A program made the position numbers and the translations under genes. Below are positions 1 to 8,697 of a DNA stretch of 64,000 nt, piece after piece (within the stretch, counting starts at the first letter, position 1; every line of letters begins with the position of its first letter). Source of the DNA: CAZAQS01 sp046485135. GTDB lineage: Bacteria; Chloroflexota; Anaerolineae; Anaerolineales; UBA4823. Below the pieces are notes generated by a model. It had not been told where the DNA came from and searched no databases. It worked only from the letters and a program-made list of their open reading frames with translations. The stretch lies in contig JAWOHN010000140.1 of assembly GCA_046485135.1 (NCBI GenBank), forward strand, positions 11,282 through 75,281, given 5' to 3'.

Positions 1-576
1 GCGCCTGGCGCTTTGGTTGGGTTGGGTCTGGGTCTGGGATATGAGGAGCGGGTTATTGCGGTTACTAAATCCTTTCAAACCCGGGTCGGAGAAGGCTCAT
101 TCCCAACCGAGCTCTCTGGAGAACTTGCCACTCGATTGAGAGGCAGTGGGGAAAACCCCTGGGATGAATTTGGCACAACCACCGGGCGGCCGCGACGAGT
201 GGGTTGGTTGGATTTGGTTCTATTGCGTTATGCAGCCCGAATTAACGGACTGACCGAGCTGGCGCTGACCAAACTGGATGTTCTGAGTGGATTGGAGACC
301 ATCTGCCTGTGCAATGAGTACCGGTACAAAGGAGATGCGGGTGATGGGAAAAAGGTGATTCGCGATTTACCCTCCGGACCCGGGAACCTCGACCGTTTTG
401 AACCAGTGTACGAAGAGCTGCCCGGTTGGAGCGAAGATCTACGCTCTGCGCGGCATTGGGAAGACCTGCCCAAGACGACCCGAGCATATATTCTTCGTAT
501 TGAGGAACTTTGTGGAATACCGGTGCGATTAGTGTCCGTGGGTCCAGAGCGGAACCAAATCGTGGAAATCAGTTGA
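1..576 (+). CDS. purA: adenylosuccinate synthetase, C-terminal part (runs in from the left edge)
   Basis: The reading frame is open from base 1 and stops at 574-576, leaving 191 C-terminal residues of a protein whose start lies outside the window. The segment GRPRRVGWLDLVLLRYA followed by NGLTELALTKLDVLSG is the hallmark C-terminal region of adenylosuccinate synthetase, and TRVGEGSFPTE upstream matches the conserved block that contacts IMP and aspartate. The enzyme joins IMP and aspartate using GTP in the first committed step of AMP synthesis in the cytoplasm. The end sequence is intact, with no sign of decay. The downstream lipoprotein gene begins four bases after the stop, so the two may be co-transcribed, although their functions are unrelated. 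Only the N-terminal GTP-binding half is missing from view. Confidence 0.93.
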   Translation, partial: APGALVGLGLGLGYEERVIAVTKSFQTRVGEGSFPTELSGELATRLRGSGENPWDEFGTTTGRPRRVGWLDLVLLRYAARINGLTELALTKLDVLSGLETICLCNEYRYKGDAGDGKKVIRDLPSGPGNLDRFEPVYEELPGWSEDLRSARHWEDLPKTTRAYILRIEELCGIPVRLVSVGPERNQIVEIS

Positions 577-580
577 GATC

Positions 581-1351
581 ATGAAATTAGCATCTTATTT
601 GTTATTATTGGTGATTACCAGCGCCTGTACAGTAGCTTCCGGCGAAGGGATAATTCCCACGGACACCCCGTTCCCAGTCACTTTCACACCTGAGCCGACC
701 ACGACGCCAACAATTGTTTGGTTCCCTCCCACTGCGACCTTCACACCTTATCCAACCCCGGTAATTACTCCGACACCAGACCTTTTGGATGGAATTGGCA
801 GGACATTGCTAGAAGATGATTTCTCCACCGCAGAAATGTGGTCGTTGACCTCCAACCCCGAAGGAGGAATTGCGCTAAGTAAGAATGAGCTGACCATAGC
901 CATCAAAGGTGGCAAGGCGTATTTTTTCAGTGTAAGAGAGGAACCGGTCTTAAGCGATTTTTATGCTGAAATCACTGCCAGCCCAAATTTATGCAAGGGT
1001 TCAGATGAATATGGTTTACTGCTGCGCGTCTCGGAGTCAGGGGACTATTATCGTTTCTCGCTTTCTTGCGACTCGCAGGTGCGTCTGGACCGCATCATCG
1101 GATCCATTGCTTCTTCACCTCAGCCCTGGGTGTTAAGTGGAGACGTCCCACCTGGAGCGCCCAGCATATCGCGGTTGGGTGTGCGCGCACAGGGCAGCGA
1201 GATGCGTTTCTTTGTAAATGGACAGCACCAATTCACCGTTGTTGATCCCATGTTAGCCAACGGTCGCCTGGGGATCTTTGCTCGCTCAACTGGATCGAAC
1301 GCCGTGACGATTAACTTCTCAGACCTGGTCATTCGGGCCCTGGAAGAATAA
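581..1351 (+). CDS. secreted lipoprotein with Thr/Pro linker and a concanavalin-like beta-sandwich domain
   Basis: The 256-residue product begins with a short hydrophobic signal peptide ending in ITSAC, a lipobox with Cys16 as the probable lipidated residue. A low-complexity Thr/Pro-rich linker follows (about residues 20-65), typical of surface lipoproteins in this genome. From about residue 75 the sequence LLEDDFSTAEMW and the later GLLLRVSESGDYYRFSLS resemble the LamG/DUF1080-type concanavalin-like fold found in proteins that bind or trim carbohydrates. I see no catalytic signature, so a binding role at the outer face of the membrane is the most I can infer. It follows purA closely and lies upstream of the methyltransferase gene, without obvious functional connection. 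Confidence 0.8.
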   Translation: MKLASYLLLLVITSACTVASGEGIIPTDTPFPVTFTPEPTTTPTIVWFPPTATFTPYPTPVITPTPDLLDGIGRTLLEDDFSTAEMWSLTSNPEGGIALSKNELTIAIKGGKAYFFSVREEPVLSDFYAEITASPNLCKGSDEYGLLLRVSESGDYYRFSLSCDSQVRLDRIIGSIASSPQPWVLSGDVPPGAPSISRLGVRAQGSEMRFFVNGQHQFTVVDPMLANGRLGIFARSTGSNAVTINFSDLVIRALEE

Positions 1352-1383
1352 CTCCTCTGTACGACACCATTCTCCTTTGATCG

Positions 1384-2217
1384 ATGAAAAAACGCACCTA
1401 CCACAATCGCCTTAACGACCTGACTCCAAAGGACTGGCTAAAATTTCAAAAGTCCTGGTTCATGCATAATCCACCGCCTCGCCAAAAAGAAGTTCTGCGC
1501 CACCCGGCAAAATTTCCAGAGACATTGGCTCAGGAATTTATCGAATTTTTTACCAAACGAGACCAAACCGTGCTTGACCCAATGGTTGGCACAGGCAGCA
1601 CACTGGTGGCTGCCTTACGCGCCGGTCGTCACAGTTATGGCATCGAACTCAATCCAGCCTATGCGAACATCGCTCGCCAGGTGGTGGAGGAGGAACGCCA
1701 ATCTATTGGCCAAGACGCAGCCAGCCTTGTCGCAGAGGTCATCACGGCTGACGCTGCTGATTTTGAAAAATATGCTTCCAAGCTGAATATTCCCCCCATC
1801 GATTATGTGATCACTTCTCCCCCATATTGGGATATGCTACGGTCTCGCGGGGCACAAACCCAAAAAAAGCGCCGGGGCGAGGCAGAGATGGACGTATTTT
1901 ATTCAGACGACCCTAATGACATCGGAAACATCCCAGATTATGAGATATTCTTGGATCGTTTGGTGAGCATCTATGCAGGCTTGAAGCCATTCTTACAGCC
2001 GCGAGCTTACTTGACGATTATTGTAAAGAATGTAAAAAAAGGCGGGGTAGTCTATCCCTTGGCCTGGGATTTGGGCAGGCAGCTTGGCCAGATATACCGG
2101 ATGAAAGACGAGAAAATATGGTGCCAGGATGACATCCGTCTAGCACCCTACGGTCTGGGCAGCGCTTGGGTCAGTAATACCTTTCACCACTACTGTCTCC
2201 AATTCCGAAATGAATAA
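1384..2217 (+). CDS. DNA methyltransferase, probable N4-cytosine type
   Basis: The 277-residue protein carries both core motifs of amino-methylating DNA methyltransferases: DPMVGTGST (motif I, S-adenosylmethionine binding, residues 65-73) and TSPPYW (motif IV, catalytic, residues 144-149). The S/T-PPY form of motif IV is usual for N4-cytosine enzymes, whereas D-PPY marks N6-adenine enzymes; this points to 4-methylcytosine but is not decisive. Motif I precedes motif IV, unlike the beta-class order. A segment after motif IV (about residues 150-190) is a likely target-recognition region. The next gene begins about 30 bases downstream on the same strand and has no recognised family; in that position it could be a cognate nuclease. 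Otherwise this would be an orphan methyltransferase. Confidence 0.88.
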   Translation: MKKRTYHNRLNDLTPKDWLKFQKSWFMHNPPPRQKEVLRHPAKFPETLAQEFIEFFTKRDQTVLDPMVGTGSTLVAALRAGRHSYGIELNPAYANIARQVVEEERQSIGQDAASLVAEVITADAADFEKYASKLNIPPIDYVITSPPYWDMLRSRGAQTQKKRRGEAEMDVFYSDDPNDIGNIPDYEIFLDRLVSIYAGLKPFLQPRAYLTIIVKNVKKGGVVYPLAWDLGRQLGQIYRMKDEKIWCQDDIRLAPYGLGSAWVSNTFHHYCLQFRNE

Positions 2218-2245
2218 TTACTGATTCCGTGTTAGCCCGGTTGAT

Positions 2246-3232
2246 ATGTTATCCGCAGATGATCTGATCCTTCTCCCCTACACTCCCGATCTGACTCAAG
2301 CGGGAATTGCCTATGCTTGCCGGGTATTGCCAGATCTTACAGGGCATTCTTCACCGGGCATCTTCCCTCGCCTGCGCCAGATTGTAATAGAGCAAGCTGC
2401 CGAGTTAGCTTTCAGGCGGCACCTTTCAGAGCAGAATATTCCTCATCATTTGGCAACCAGCAGGTTTTCTACTGGTTCTGGCAGAGCCTGTGCTGTTTTC
2501 GGTGGGCGATATTGTGATGTGCACAGTACAGAAATTTTGCGGAAAGGGATTATCCACCAGCTTAACCAAAATCCTGCACCTATCCTTTCAGCCTCAGCAC
2601 TGGTTCCACTTGATGAACTCTCCTCTGAGCAACGCTCTGGCTCAGACCTGTTAATTTTTTCCTTTGTAACAGCTTTGGTCACCCCTAATCTCACCGAGAT
2701 AAAAAGGGCTGCCTGTGCTGGACAACCTCTGTACCTTCTCTACCTGCTTCCACCGATCTGGTTGCGCCGTTCAGGCTGGGTAGATTTGGGTCAAGTGGTC
2801 TTAAAGTCAGAAGCAGATCTGCCGCTTACCGTAACCATCGCTGGTCAGGCTGAGGACCGTGCCTACCATACAGAAGAAATGGTTTTGCCGCCTCTTTGTA
2901 GAATCAAAGCCCCCAGCATCTTCTATTCCCTGACATATCTTCATCTGACCAACATCCCTTCAGCTCGGCTGGGAATTCACAGTTCAAAACTGGGCAAAAC
3001 GATCATCATCCGACCTTATGAGTGGGGAAATATCTGGGTCTACGGAATGCAGGTTTACCTTGCCGGTTGGATCACCCGGAAAGAATTCTGTCGACTCGCC
3101 TCTCCGAACCAGCCCAAGCGTACTGGTTGGCAGCCCGACCCACCATCCAACCGGTATTTATCCCTACCGGTATCTGAACTGCGCCCATTGAATGAGCTTT
3201 TTTCCAAAGCTGTTGATTGGGTTGAGCGCTAA
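2246..3232 (+). CDS. unrecognised 328-residue protein paired with the DNA methyltransferase; candidate nuclease
   Basis: I do not recognise a named family. The protein has no signal peptide or membrane segment. Residues 50-100 resemble the layout of a PD-(D/E)XK nuclease core: a helix with Glu53, then a strand ending in FGGRYCDVHS, where Asp91 would be the metal ligand but the usual Lys is His93. A second acidic segment, GSDLLIFSF, lies at about residues 132-140. This is a weak pattern match, not a demonstrated fold. Being directly behind a methyltransferase gene is the main argument for a restriction-like or modification-dependent role. Its 3' end overlaps the convergent inositol-phosphatase gene by four bases. 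Alternative: an unrelated conserved cytoplasmic protein. Confidence 0.75.
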   Translation: MLSADDLILLPYTPDLTQAGIAYACRVLPDLTGHSSPGIFPRLRQIVIEQAAELAFRRHLSEQNIPHHLATSRFSTGSGRACAVFGGRYCDVHSTEILRKGIIHQLNQNPAPILSASALVPLDELSSEQRSGSDLLIFSFVTALVTPNLTEIKRAACAGQPLYLLYLLPPIWLRRSGWVDLGQVVLKSEADLPLTVTIAGQAEDRAYHTEEMVLPPLCRIKAPSIFYSLTYLHLTNIPSARLGIHSSKLGKTIIIRPYEWGNIWVYGMQVYLAGWITRKEFCRLASPNQPKRTGWQPDPPSNRYLSLPVSELRPLNELFSKAVDWVER

Positions 3233-4038
3233 CCCACCGTTTTATCATTCCCCCAAATCACATCCAGCATTTCTTTTTGAATAGCCGGGGTACAGGCAAG
3301 GATGGAGTGTGGTGGGTTGAGAACCTTTGCATCTCCCCTCAAATTTGTCACCAGGGCCCCAGCTTCTTTGGCAATCAAGGCGCCTGCAGCAATATCCCAG
3401 GGAAAAAGCTCCAACTCCCAATACCCGTCCAATCGTCCAGCAGCAACAAAACACAAATCTAATGCAGCCGACCCAAGCCGGCGAACTGCACGAGCACGGG
3501 TAGAGAACTTAGCAAAATTATCTATATTATTGGCTTCGATCTTCCGGATATCATAAGAAAAACCTGTCACCAGCAAACTTTCGTTCAGGTTTGCGGCAGA
3601 TGAGACTCGAATGGGATCGCCATTCAAGAAAGCACCTTTCCCTTGCACAGCTGTAAAACACTCATCCCGTAACGGATCGTACACTACTCCCAATTTCGTC
3701 TCCCCATCCTCAACATAAGCCAGTGAAACACAAAACAGGGGCAGACCGTGGATATAGTTGATCGTACCATCAAGGGGATCTACATACCAAACGCAGCAAT
3801 CCTTATGTTTTTCCCCGCCACTTTCCTCGGAGATGATACTATCCTGGGGAAATTCGGATCGAATCCGGTCCAATATCAATTTTTCAGCCCGCAAATCGAT
3901 CTCAGAAACCAGATCAATGGCTCCTTTATATTTAACCTGTAAGGCATTTCGGTATCCTGGTCGTGGGTTGTAACCAGAACGAATAATTTCCCCGGCCTCT
4001 CGTGCCAGGGATTCTAAAAATGAGATTGTATGTTCCAT
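3229..4038 (-). CDS. suhB: inositol monophosphatase family protein
   Basis: The 269-residue product has the complete metal-dependent phosphatase signature: the acidic pair in SEESGG (residues 71-72), WYVDPLDGTINY (Asp87, Asp90 binding the catalytic Mg ions), and PWDIAAGALIAKEAGA near residue 214. The family hydrolyses inositol-1-phosphate and, in some members, fructose-1,6-bisphosphate or nucleotide by-products such as PAP. The sequence alone does not fix the substrate, so the SuhB-type assignment is by overall similarity. The start at 4038 is preceded by a GAGG ribosome-binding site at a spacing of six bases. It is convergent with the unknown gene at 2246-3232, with four bases of overlap at the stops. 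Confidence 0.9.
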   Translation of the reverse strand: MEHTISFLESLAREAGEIIRSGYNPRPGYRNALQVKYKGAIDLVSEIDLRAEKLILDRIRSEFPQDSIISEESGGEKHKDCCVWYVDPLDGTINYIHGLPLFCVSLAYVEDGETKLGVVYDPLRDECFTAVQGKGAFLNGDPIRVSSAANLNESLLVTGFSYDIRKIEANNIDNFAKFSTRARAVRRLGSAALDLCFVAAGRLDGYWELELFPWDIAAGALIAKEAGALVTNLRGDAKVLNPPHSILACTPAIQKEMLDVIWGNDKTVG

Positions 4039-4175
4039 GTTTTACCTCAAGGATGAAGCCTGCGCAAAAAGGGGTAATTCCCCCAGTTCCCGGGCATCTC
4101 CGGTTGAGCTGTGAAACTCTTAGTTAAAACTGTTAATCCCCAGACCAATCACGGTTAATTGCACCGCTAAATAGG

Positions 4176-4793
4176 TTAATTCTTATTCAATAGCTTGAAA
4201 AGCTCGCTGAGCTCTAATTGGATTTCTTTTTGGTGCAGATAAGCTTCTTCTAAAAGCGTTTCGAAGGCCGGCTTCTGAGAGGCTGGTACGGTTAGCAGAA
4301 GCCTCTCCGTGCGCGCAATTTGGGCATTTTTATGGCGCAGCTTCGCCTCCAACCGTTCTCGGTAGCCATGGTAAAACTGGAGTTCGCTCAAGGGATCGGG
4401 TTGAGATAAAGGCAAAGAGGTCAATATTTCCGCAATGGTTAGTAAGAATTCCTCTGTATCAACCGGCTTTTCCAAAAAGCGGACTGCTCCAAGACTGAGC
4501 GCAAAGGCTTTATCTTCTGGTGTGACATAAGTTGCCGACAAAAATACAATCGGAATATGCCGGGTAGCTGGTTGGGTTCGAAGCTTATAAGCCATGGTAT
4601 AGCCATCCATCCTTGGCATCAAGATATCGCTGATCACCACGGAAGGGTAGCGGGTATAGACCAATTCCAAGGCTTCCTGACCATTCCGGGCAGTAAGGAC
4701 TGAATAGCCATGAAAGCTCAGCGTCACTTCTAAGAGCTCCAAAACGTTCGGCATATCTTCAACCACAAGTAGAGGACCAAGTGTCGCTTCCAT
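4176..4793 (-). CDS. response regulator with receiver domain and C-terminal coiled coil
   Basis: I place the start at 4793, where MEATLGPLLVVEDMP begins a canonical receiver domain; a longer open frame upstream overlaps the HD gene in another frame and is not coding. The 205-residue product has the acidic pair Glu12-Asp13, the phospho-acceptor Asp56 in VISDILMPRMDGY, a conserved Ser/Thr in VFLSAT, and the Lys of FLEKPVD. After the receiver (about residues 6-125) there is no DNA-binding or enzymatic output domain, only a charged helical tail of about 70 residues, probably a coiled coil. It therefore likely signals by protein contact. No histidine kinase lies nearby, so its partner is encoded elsewhere. 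Confidence 0.88.
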   Translation of the reverse strand: MEATLGPLLVVEDMPNVLELLEVTLSFHGYSVLTARNGQEALELVYTRYPSVVISDILMPRMDGYTMAYKLRTQPATRHIPIVFLSATYVTPEDKAFALSLGAVRFLEKPVDTEEFLLTIAEILTSLPLSQPDPLSELQFYHGYRERLEAKLRHKNAQIARTERLLLTVPASQKPAFETLLEEAYLHQKEIQLELSELFKLLNKN

Positions 4794-4914
4794 AAGGATA
4801 ATTTTAGCCCCGAAGACAGAACAGAGCAAGTCACAGAATTGTAAGGAAGCGCGCAAAGGTTGTTGCCGAATTCTAGGCCACGAAATTGTAAGAGGGATCT
4901 GAAGTAAGAGGAGT

Positions 4915-5556
4915 TTATATATCGCCTTGAATTTCTGCTGGTAAGCGAGTGAAAAACTCCTCCAAGAAGCGGTGACGATCTTCTGCCAGCGCTCGAGCAG
5001 TGGCTGTATGCAAGCGATCTTTAATCTTGCGCAACTTGAAAAGATACTCGTGGTATGAGCTGTGGGCTTCGCCGTCAATTTTTTGACCTGTCTGCAAAAA
5101 TTGCTCAGACGGTTCAGCGTAAATCGGTTGTCCAACAACCACATCGAATGCAATTGTGCGAGCAATACCAATCGCTCCGATCACATCTAGTTTGTCTGAG
5201 TCAAATAAAACTTTGGCCTCCAAGGTCTGTGGTTGCTCTGATTCGTCTCGGAACCGGTGAGCTCTAATGCAGTGCTCCACCTGGGCAATGCGCTCTTCCT
5301 GCCAGCCCTCAGCCTGGAGGATCTGCCGGGCAAATTCGGCAGAGGCCTGGTGGTGCTCGAGACGTCCCTCGTCTCCTCCCATCGTTGCACTGCCCTCTGC
5401 ATCATGCAATAAAGCCGCCGCGCGGACGATTTCTACATCGGCGCCTTCGGCCAGAGCAATCTTTTCTGCAAGACGATACACTCGCAAGACGTGGTCGAAG
5501 CCATGAACAGGGTCAGAGTTGTCATACCAGGTTTGGGCAGTGTCAATTGTCGGCAT
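4915..5556 (-). CDS. HD-domain phosphohydrolase
   Basis: The 213-residue cytoplasmic protein carries an HD metal-phosphohydrolase pattern: an early His in HGFDHVLRV, the HD doublet in AALLHDAEG (around residue 50), a further HH in the next helix, a HCIRAHRF segment, and the trailing Asp in FDSDKLD. These are the ligands expected for a divalent-metal phosphomonoesterase or nucleotide hydrolase of the YedJ-like group. The substrate cannot be told from sequence. The gene is about 120 bases upstream of the response regulator on the same strand and may be co-transcribed with it. The end residues (LPAEIQGDI) are intact and the length is normal for the family. Confidence 0.87.
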   Translation of the reverse strand: MPTIDTAQTWYDNSDPVHGFDHVLRVYRLAEKIALAEGADVEIVRAAALLHDAEGSATMGGDEGRLEHHQASAEFARQILQAEGWQEERIAQVEHCIRAHRFRDESEQPQTLEAKVLFDSDKLDVIGAIGIARTIAFDVVVGQPIYAEPSEQFLQTGQKIDGEAHSSYHEYLFKLRKIKDRLHTATARALAEDRHRFLEEFFTRLPAEIQGDI

Positions 5557-5586
5557 ATTCGCCTGTTTCTCCTTAATCCCTTTAAT

Positions 5587-5784
5587 TCAAGAGCCAGCCA
5601 TCCATTGCATAAATACCAGCGCTAACCCTAAAAATAGGATCGCTCCACAACCAAACATAAATATTCGCGTGGTGATCCTTAAAATCAAACGCAAAACAAA
5701 CCATGCCGCCAGCAAAATTACAACATAGATGGCAATTTGCTGAAGTTGATCGAAGGTAACCGCCAGAATAGAATACATACTCAT
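5587..5784 (-). CDS. small membrane protein downstream of hutI
   Basis: This 65-residue product is almost entirely two hydrophobic helices (about residues 15-33 and 41-60) joined by a short basic turn (RITTR). Its start codon overlaps the hutI stop in an ATGA arrangement (bases 5781-5784), which is strong evidence that it is a real, translationally coupled gene rather than a chance frame. I know of no function. A role in membrane association or transport connected with histidine breakdown is only a guess; it may simply share the transcript. Confidence 0.65.
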   Translation of the reverse strand: MSMYSILAVTFDQLQQIAIYVVILLAAWFVLRLILRITTRIFMFGCGAILFLGLALVFMQWMAGS

Positions 5785-7037
5785 CCTTTCACTGGATAAA
5801 CCCGTCCCTTCTTAATCACCGTTTCTACCAGGTTTGTTCCGAAACGATAACCCAGATGCCGGTAATCCGGAACTTTGAGGACCAATAGATCCGCCTGCTT
5901 ACCGACCTCGATCGATCCAACTCGATCGGAGCGGCGAATTGCAGCCGCAGCGTTGATTGTAGCAGCAGCAATGGCTTGGGCAGGGGTGATTCTCATGTAA
6001 CGGCAGGCCAACGCAATTGCAAATTGCATACTTCCGCACCAGGCAGTCCCAGGATTTATATCCGTTGCCAGCGCCAGAATACCGCCAGACTCCAGAATTT
6101 GACCTGCAGGAGTATATTCTGTTTCAGCCAATCCAAAGGGTGTACAAGGCAAGCCAACTGCCACCGTCTCACTTTGCCCCAGGGCTTGGATATCGTCTTT
6201 GGAAGTCTTGACCAGATGATCTGCGGACGCTGCGCCAAACTCAGCTGCCAGGCTGGCCCCACCCAGGTTATCAAACTCATCTGCATGAATTTTCAGAGGG
6301 AAGCCTAATTGCTTAGCCACATCCAATATCCGCCGAGATTGATCCAGGCTAAATGCTCCAGTCTCACAAAACACATCTACAAAAGGCAACTGTTCTTCAG
6401 GAGCATGCGATTGCCACCATTGAAATACCGCTGGCAGCATTTGGCTGCAGATATATTCGGTATATCCCTCCGAGTTATCCTTATACTCGGGAGGGATTGC
6501 ATGAGCGCCCATAAAAGTGATGGCGATATCTTGAGGTCCTTCTTGGTCAAGAACGCGCAAAGCTTTTAACATGCGCAGCTCAGCTGCAGTTTGCAAGCCA
6601 TAGCCAGTTTTTATCTCGACTGTGGTTGTCCCATGAGTAAACATGTCCAATAGTCGCGGCCGGGTCTCTTGTAACAGTTTATCCAGCGCAGCGTCTCGGG
6701 TGGCCTGGACAGTTGATAGAATCCCGCCTCCCCCAGCTAGAATTTCCAGGTAAGTCTTCCCCTCCAGGCGCATTTCAAATTCCGCAGAGCGATCACCGGA
6801 CCACAACGCATGGGTGTGGGGATCGACAAAGCCCGGCATAACCACACGCCCGGTTGCATCCAGACCAGGTTCATCTGGATATGCTGATCGTAATTCTTGG
6901 CTGGTTCCAACCGCGGCAATCATGCCATCCTCAATGAGAACAGCCCCATCCGGGATGAGTTGCAAATTGCCAAGATCTTTCCCACGCTGGGGAGGGCCGG
7001 CGAGGGTGAGGAGTTGTTTGGCGGAGTGGATTATCAT
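5781..7037 (-). CDS. hutI: imidazolonepropionase (histidine degradation)
   Basis: The 418-residue enzyme is an amidohydrolase with the metal-binding HxH (His74, His76 in GFVDPHTHALW), the substrate-binding segment around GGGGILSTV, a later metal His in KIHADEF (about residue 250), and the catalytic Asp in ATDINPGT. It opens the imidazolone ring of 4-imidazolone-5-propanoate to give N-formimino-L-glutamate, the third step of histidine degradation. The next enzyme for formimino-glutamate, FtcD, is encoded at 54427-56016. Histidase and urocanase are not in the window. Length is normal. No good ribosome-binding site precedes the ATG at 7037, where another ATG-like triplet lies close by, so the exact start is slightly uncertain. 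Confidence 0.95.
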   Translation of the reverse strand: MIIHSAKQLLTLAGPPQRGKDLGNLQLIPDGAVLIEDGMIAAVGTSQELRSAYPDEPGLDATGRVVMPGFVDPHTHALWSGDRSAEFEMRLEGKTYLEILAGGGGILSTVQATRDAALDKLLQETRPRLLDMFTHGTTTVEIKTGYGLQTAAELRMLKALRVLDQEGPQDIAITFMGAHAIPPEYKDNSEGYTEYICSQMLPAVFQWWQSHAPEEQLPFVDVFCETGAFSLDQSRRILDVAKQLGFPLKIHADEFDNLGGASLAAEFGAASADHLVKTSKDDIQALGQSETVAVGLPCTPFGLAETEYTPAGQILESGGILALATDINPGTAWCGSMQFAIALACRYMRITPAQAIAAATINAAAAIRRSDRVGSIEVGKQADLLVLKVPDYRHLGYRFGTNLVETVIKKGRVYPVKG

Positions 7038-7224
7038 ATGATTTATTGAGTATCAGCACCTATTTGGATTTGGTTTTCACCTGCAGCGGCTGCCCAGGCG
7101 CCGTTGTTGGTCTCGCCCGATTATGCCATGGATGAAGCGGTTTGGCAAATACAGCTAGAAGCAAATAAGCCAGCCTATCAGGCCGGCTACTCAGGTAAAA
7201 TATTGAGATATAGGAGGAAACATA

Positions 7225-8676
7225 ATGGAAAACTCATACAGGATTGAACGCGACTCGCTGGGCGAAATTCAGGTCCCTGTGAACGCACTTTACGGGGCCC
7301 AGACAGCCAGAGCTAAAGAAAATTTTCCGATCTCCGGATTACGCCCCTGGAGCGCATTTATCTGGTCTATGGCGACAATCAAACGCGCCGCCGCTGAAGT
7401 CCACCTGCAGCTAGGGTTATTGGATGCTGAACGAGCCAACGCGATTGCGCAGGCTGCTCAGGAAGTCATCGATGGGCGCTGGGACGACCAATTTGTCGTG
7501 GACCCATTCCAGGCTGGGGCAGGTACAAGTCACAATATGAACATTAACGAAGTTATTGCCAACCGCGCCACCCAGATTCTGGGTGGGAAACTCGGAGAGT
7601 ATCTGGTCCACCCCAACGACCATGTCAACATGGCTCAATCCACCAACGACACCATACCAACCGCTATCCGGCTGGGAGTTCTTTGGCGGCTTAACGAATT
7701 GTTGGGAACTGTAGAAGGTCTGGCGGCTGCTTTACGAGAGAAAGCCTCCGAATTCGATGATATTGTTAAATCAGGACGCACACACCTACAAGACGCAGTT
7801 CCAATCCGCTTGGGGCAAGAATTCGGTGCGTATGCCAGGGCAGTAGCCCGCGATTCTGAGCGCATCAGCCGTTCCGCAGAAGGATTACGCCGGCTGGGAA
7901 TCGGTGGGACAGCTACCGGGACCGGACTTAACGCCCATCCAGAATATCACCAGCGGATGATTGTGCGCCTATGCGAGCTGACTGGCCTGACCTTATACGA
8001 GTCAAATGACCTGATTGAATCAATGCAATCCATGGCCGATCCAGCCGATTTTTCAGCCTCACTGCGCACTTTAGCCATCACCCTGACCCGTATTGCCAAT
8101 GATTTCCGCCTGCTATCCTCCGGTCCTGCCACCGGGCTAGACGAGATCCGCCTGCCAGCCCTTCAGCCAGGTTCGAGCATTATGCCCGGAAAAGTTAACC
8201 CGGTTATGGCAGAGATGCTGAATATGGCCATGTTCCATGTGCAGGGATGCGATCATACGGTTGCCCTGGCAACCCAAGCGGGTCAATTAGAGCTGAATGT
8301 GATGATGCCCATCATTGCTCATAACCTCTTTGAAAGTATGCAAGTCATCATCGGGTCGGTAAAGGCTTTTACTGAAAAAGCAGTGCGTGGGCTGCAAGCA
8401 AATCGCGAGAAAGCTGAAGGATGGTTAGCCAAAAATGCTATTGTTGTGACCGCGCTGAATCCCATTATTGGCTACTCGGCGGGTGCAGCTTTGGTAAAAG
8501 AGGCGCTTACTCACGGTCTCACCATTCGCGAGCTGGCATTGGAAAAAGCAAGCCGGGGCGAATTAGTCCATATTATTCAAAAACGTCCAGTGACTACGGA
8601 AGAAATTGGAGCAGCCCTCAGCGACTTACGGCGTTTGACTGAAGGTGGTATTGTGGGTGGTAGTGTTGGAGGATGA
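7225..8676 (+). CDS. class II fumarase / aspartate ammonia-lyase family enzyme
   Basis: The 483-residue protein belongs to the fumarase-aspartase superfamily. The signature loop GSSIMPGKVNP lies at about residues 316-326, and the substrate-site blocks AGAGTSHNMNINEV and HPNDHVNMAQSTND are complete. Features are mixed. FQAGAGTS and QLELNVMMP resemble aspartases, while HPNDHVN and NEVIANRA resemble fumarases. It therefore either interconverts fumarate and malate (citric acid cycle) or deaminates aspartate to fumarate; I lean slightly to aspartase but do not assign a symbol. The start is well supported by AGGAGG at 7212-7217, seven bases before the ATG. It is divergent from hutI across a 187-base intergenic region. 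Confidence 0.88.
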   Translation: MENSYRIERDSLGEIQVPVNALYGAQTARAKENFPISGLRPWSAFIWSMATIKRAAAEVHLQLGLLDAERANAIAQAAQEVIDGRWDDQFVVDPFQAGAGTSHNMNINEVIANRATQILGGKLGEYLVHPNDHVNMAQSTNDTIPTAIRLGVLWRLNELLGTVEGLAAALREKASEFDDIVKSGRTHLQDAVPIRLGQEFGAYARAVARDSERISRSAEGLRRLGIGGTATGTGLNAHPEYHQRMIVRLCELTGLTLYESNDLIESMQSMADPADFSASLRTLAITLTRIANDFRLLSSGPATGLDEIRLPALQPGSSIMPGKVNPVMAEMLNMAMFHVQGCDHTVALATQAGQLELNVMMPIIAHNLFESMQVIIGSVKAFTEKAVRGLQANREKAEGWLAKNAIVVTALNPIIGYSAGAALVKEALTHGLTIRELALEKASRGELVHIIQKRPVTTEEIGAALSDLRRLTEGGIVGGSVGG

Positions 8677-8697
8677 TGTGCTTGAATGTCACTCCTT

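Noticed and set aside
4132..4181. Repeated GGTTAATT segments (4153-4160 and 4174-4181) with GTTAATC nearby, between suhB and the response regulator
   Set aside because: Two short AT-rich copies, one overlapping a stop codon; too weak for an operator claim.
4794..5171. Long N-terminal extension of the response regulator
   Set aside because: The added residues lie partly in the HD gene in another frame and have no receiver or domain character; the receiver starts normally at 4793.
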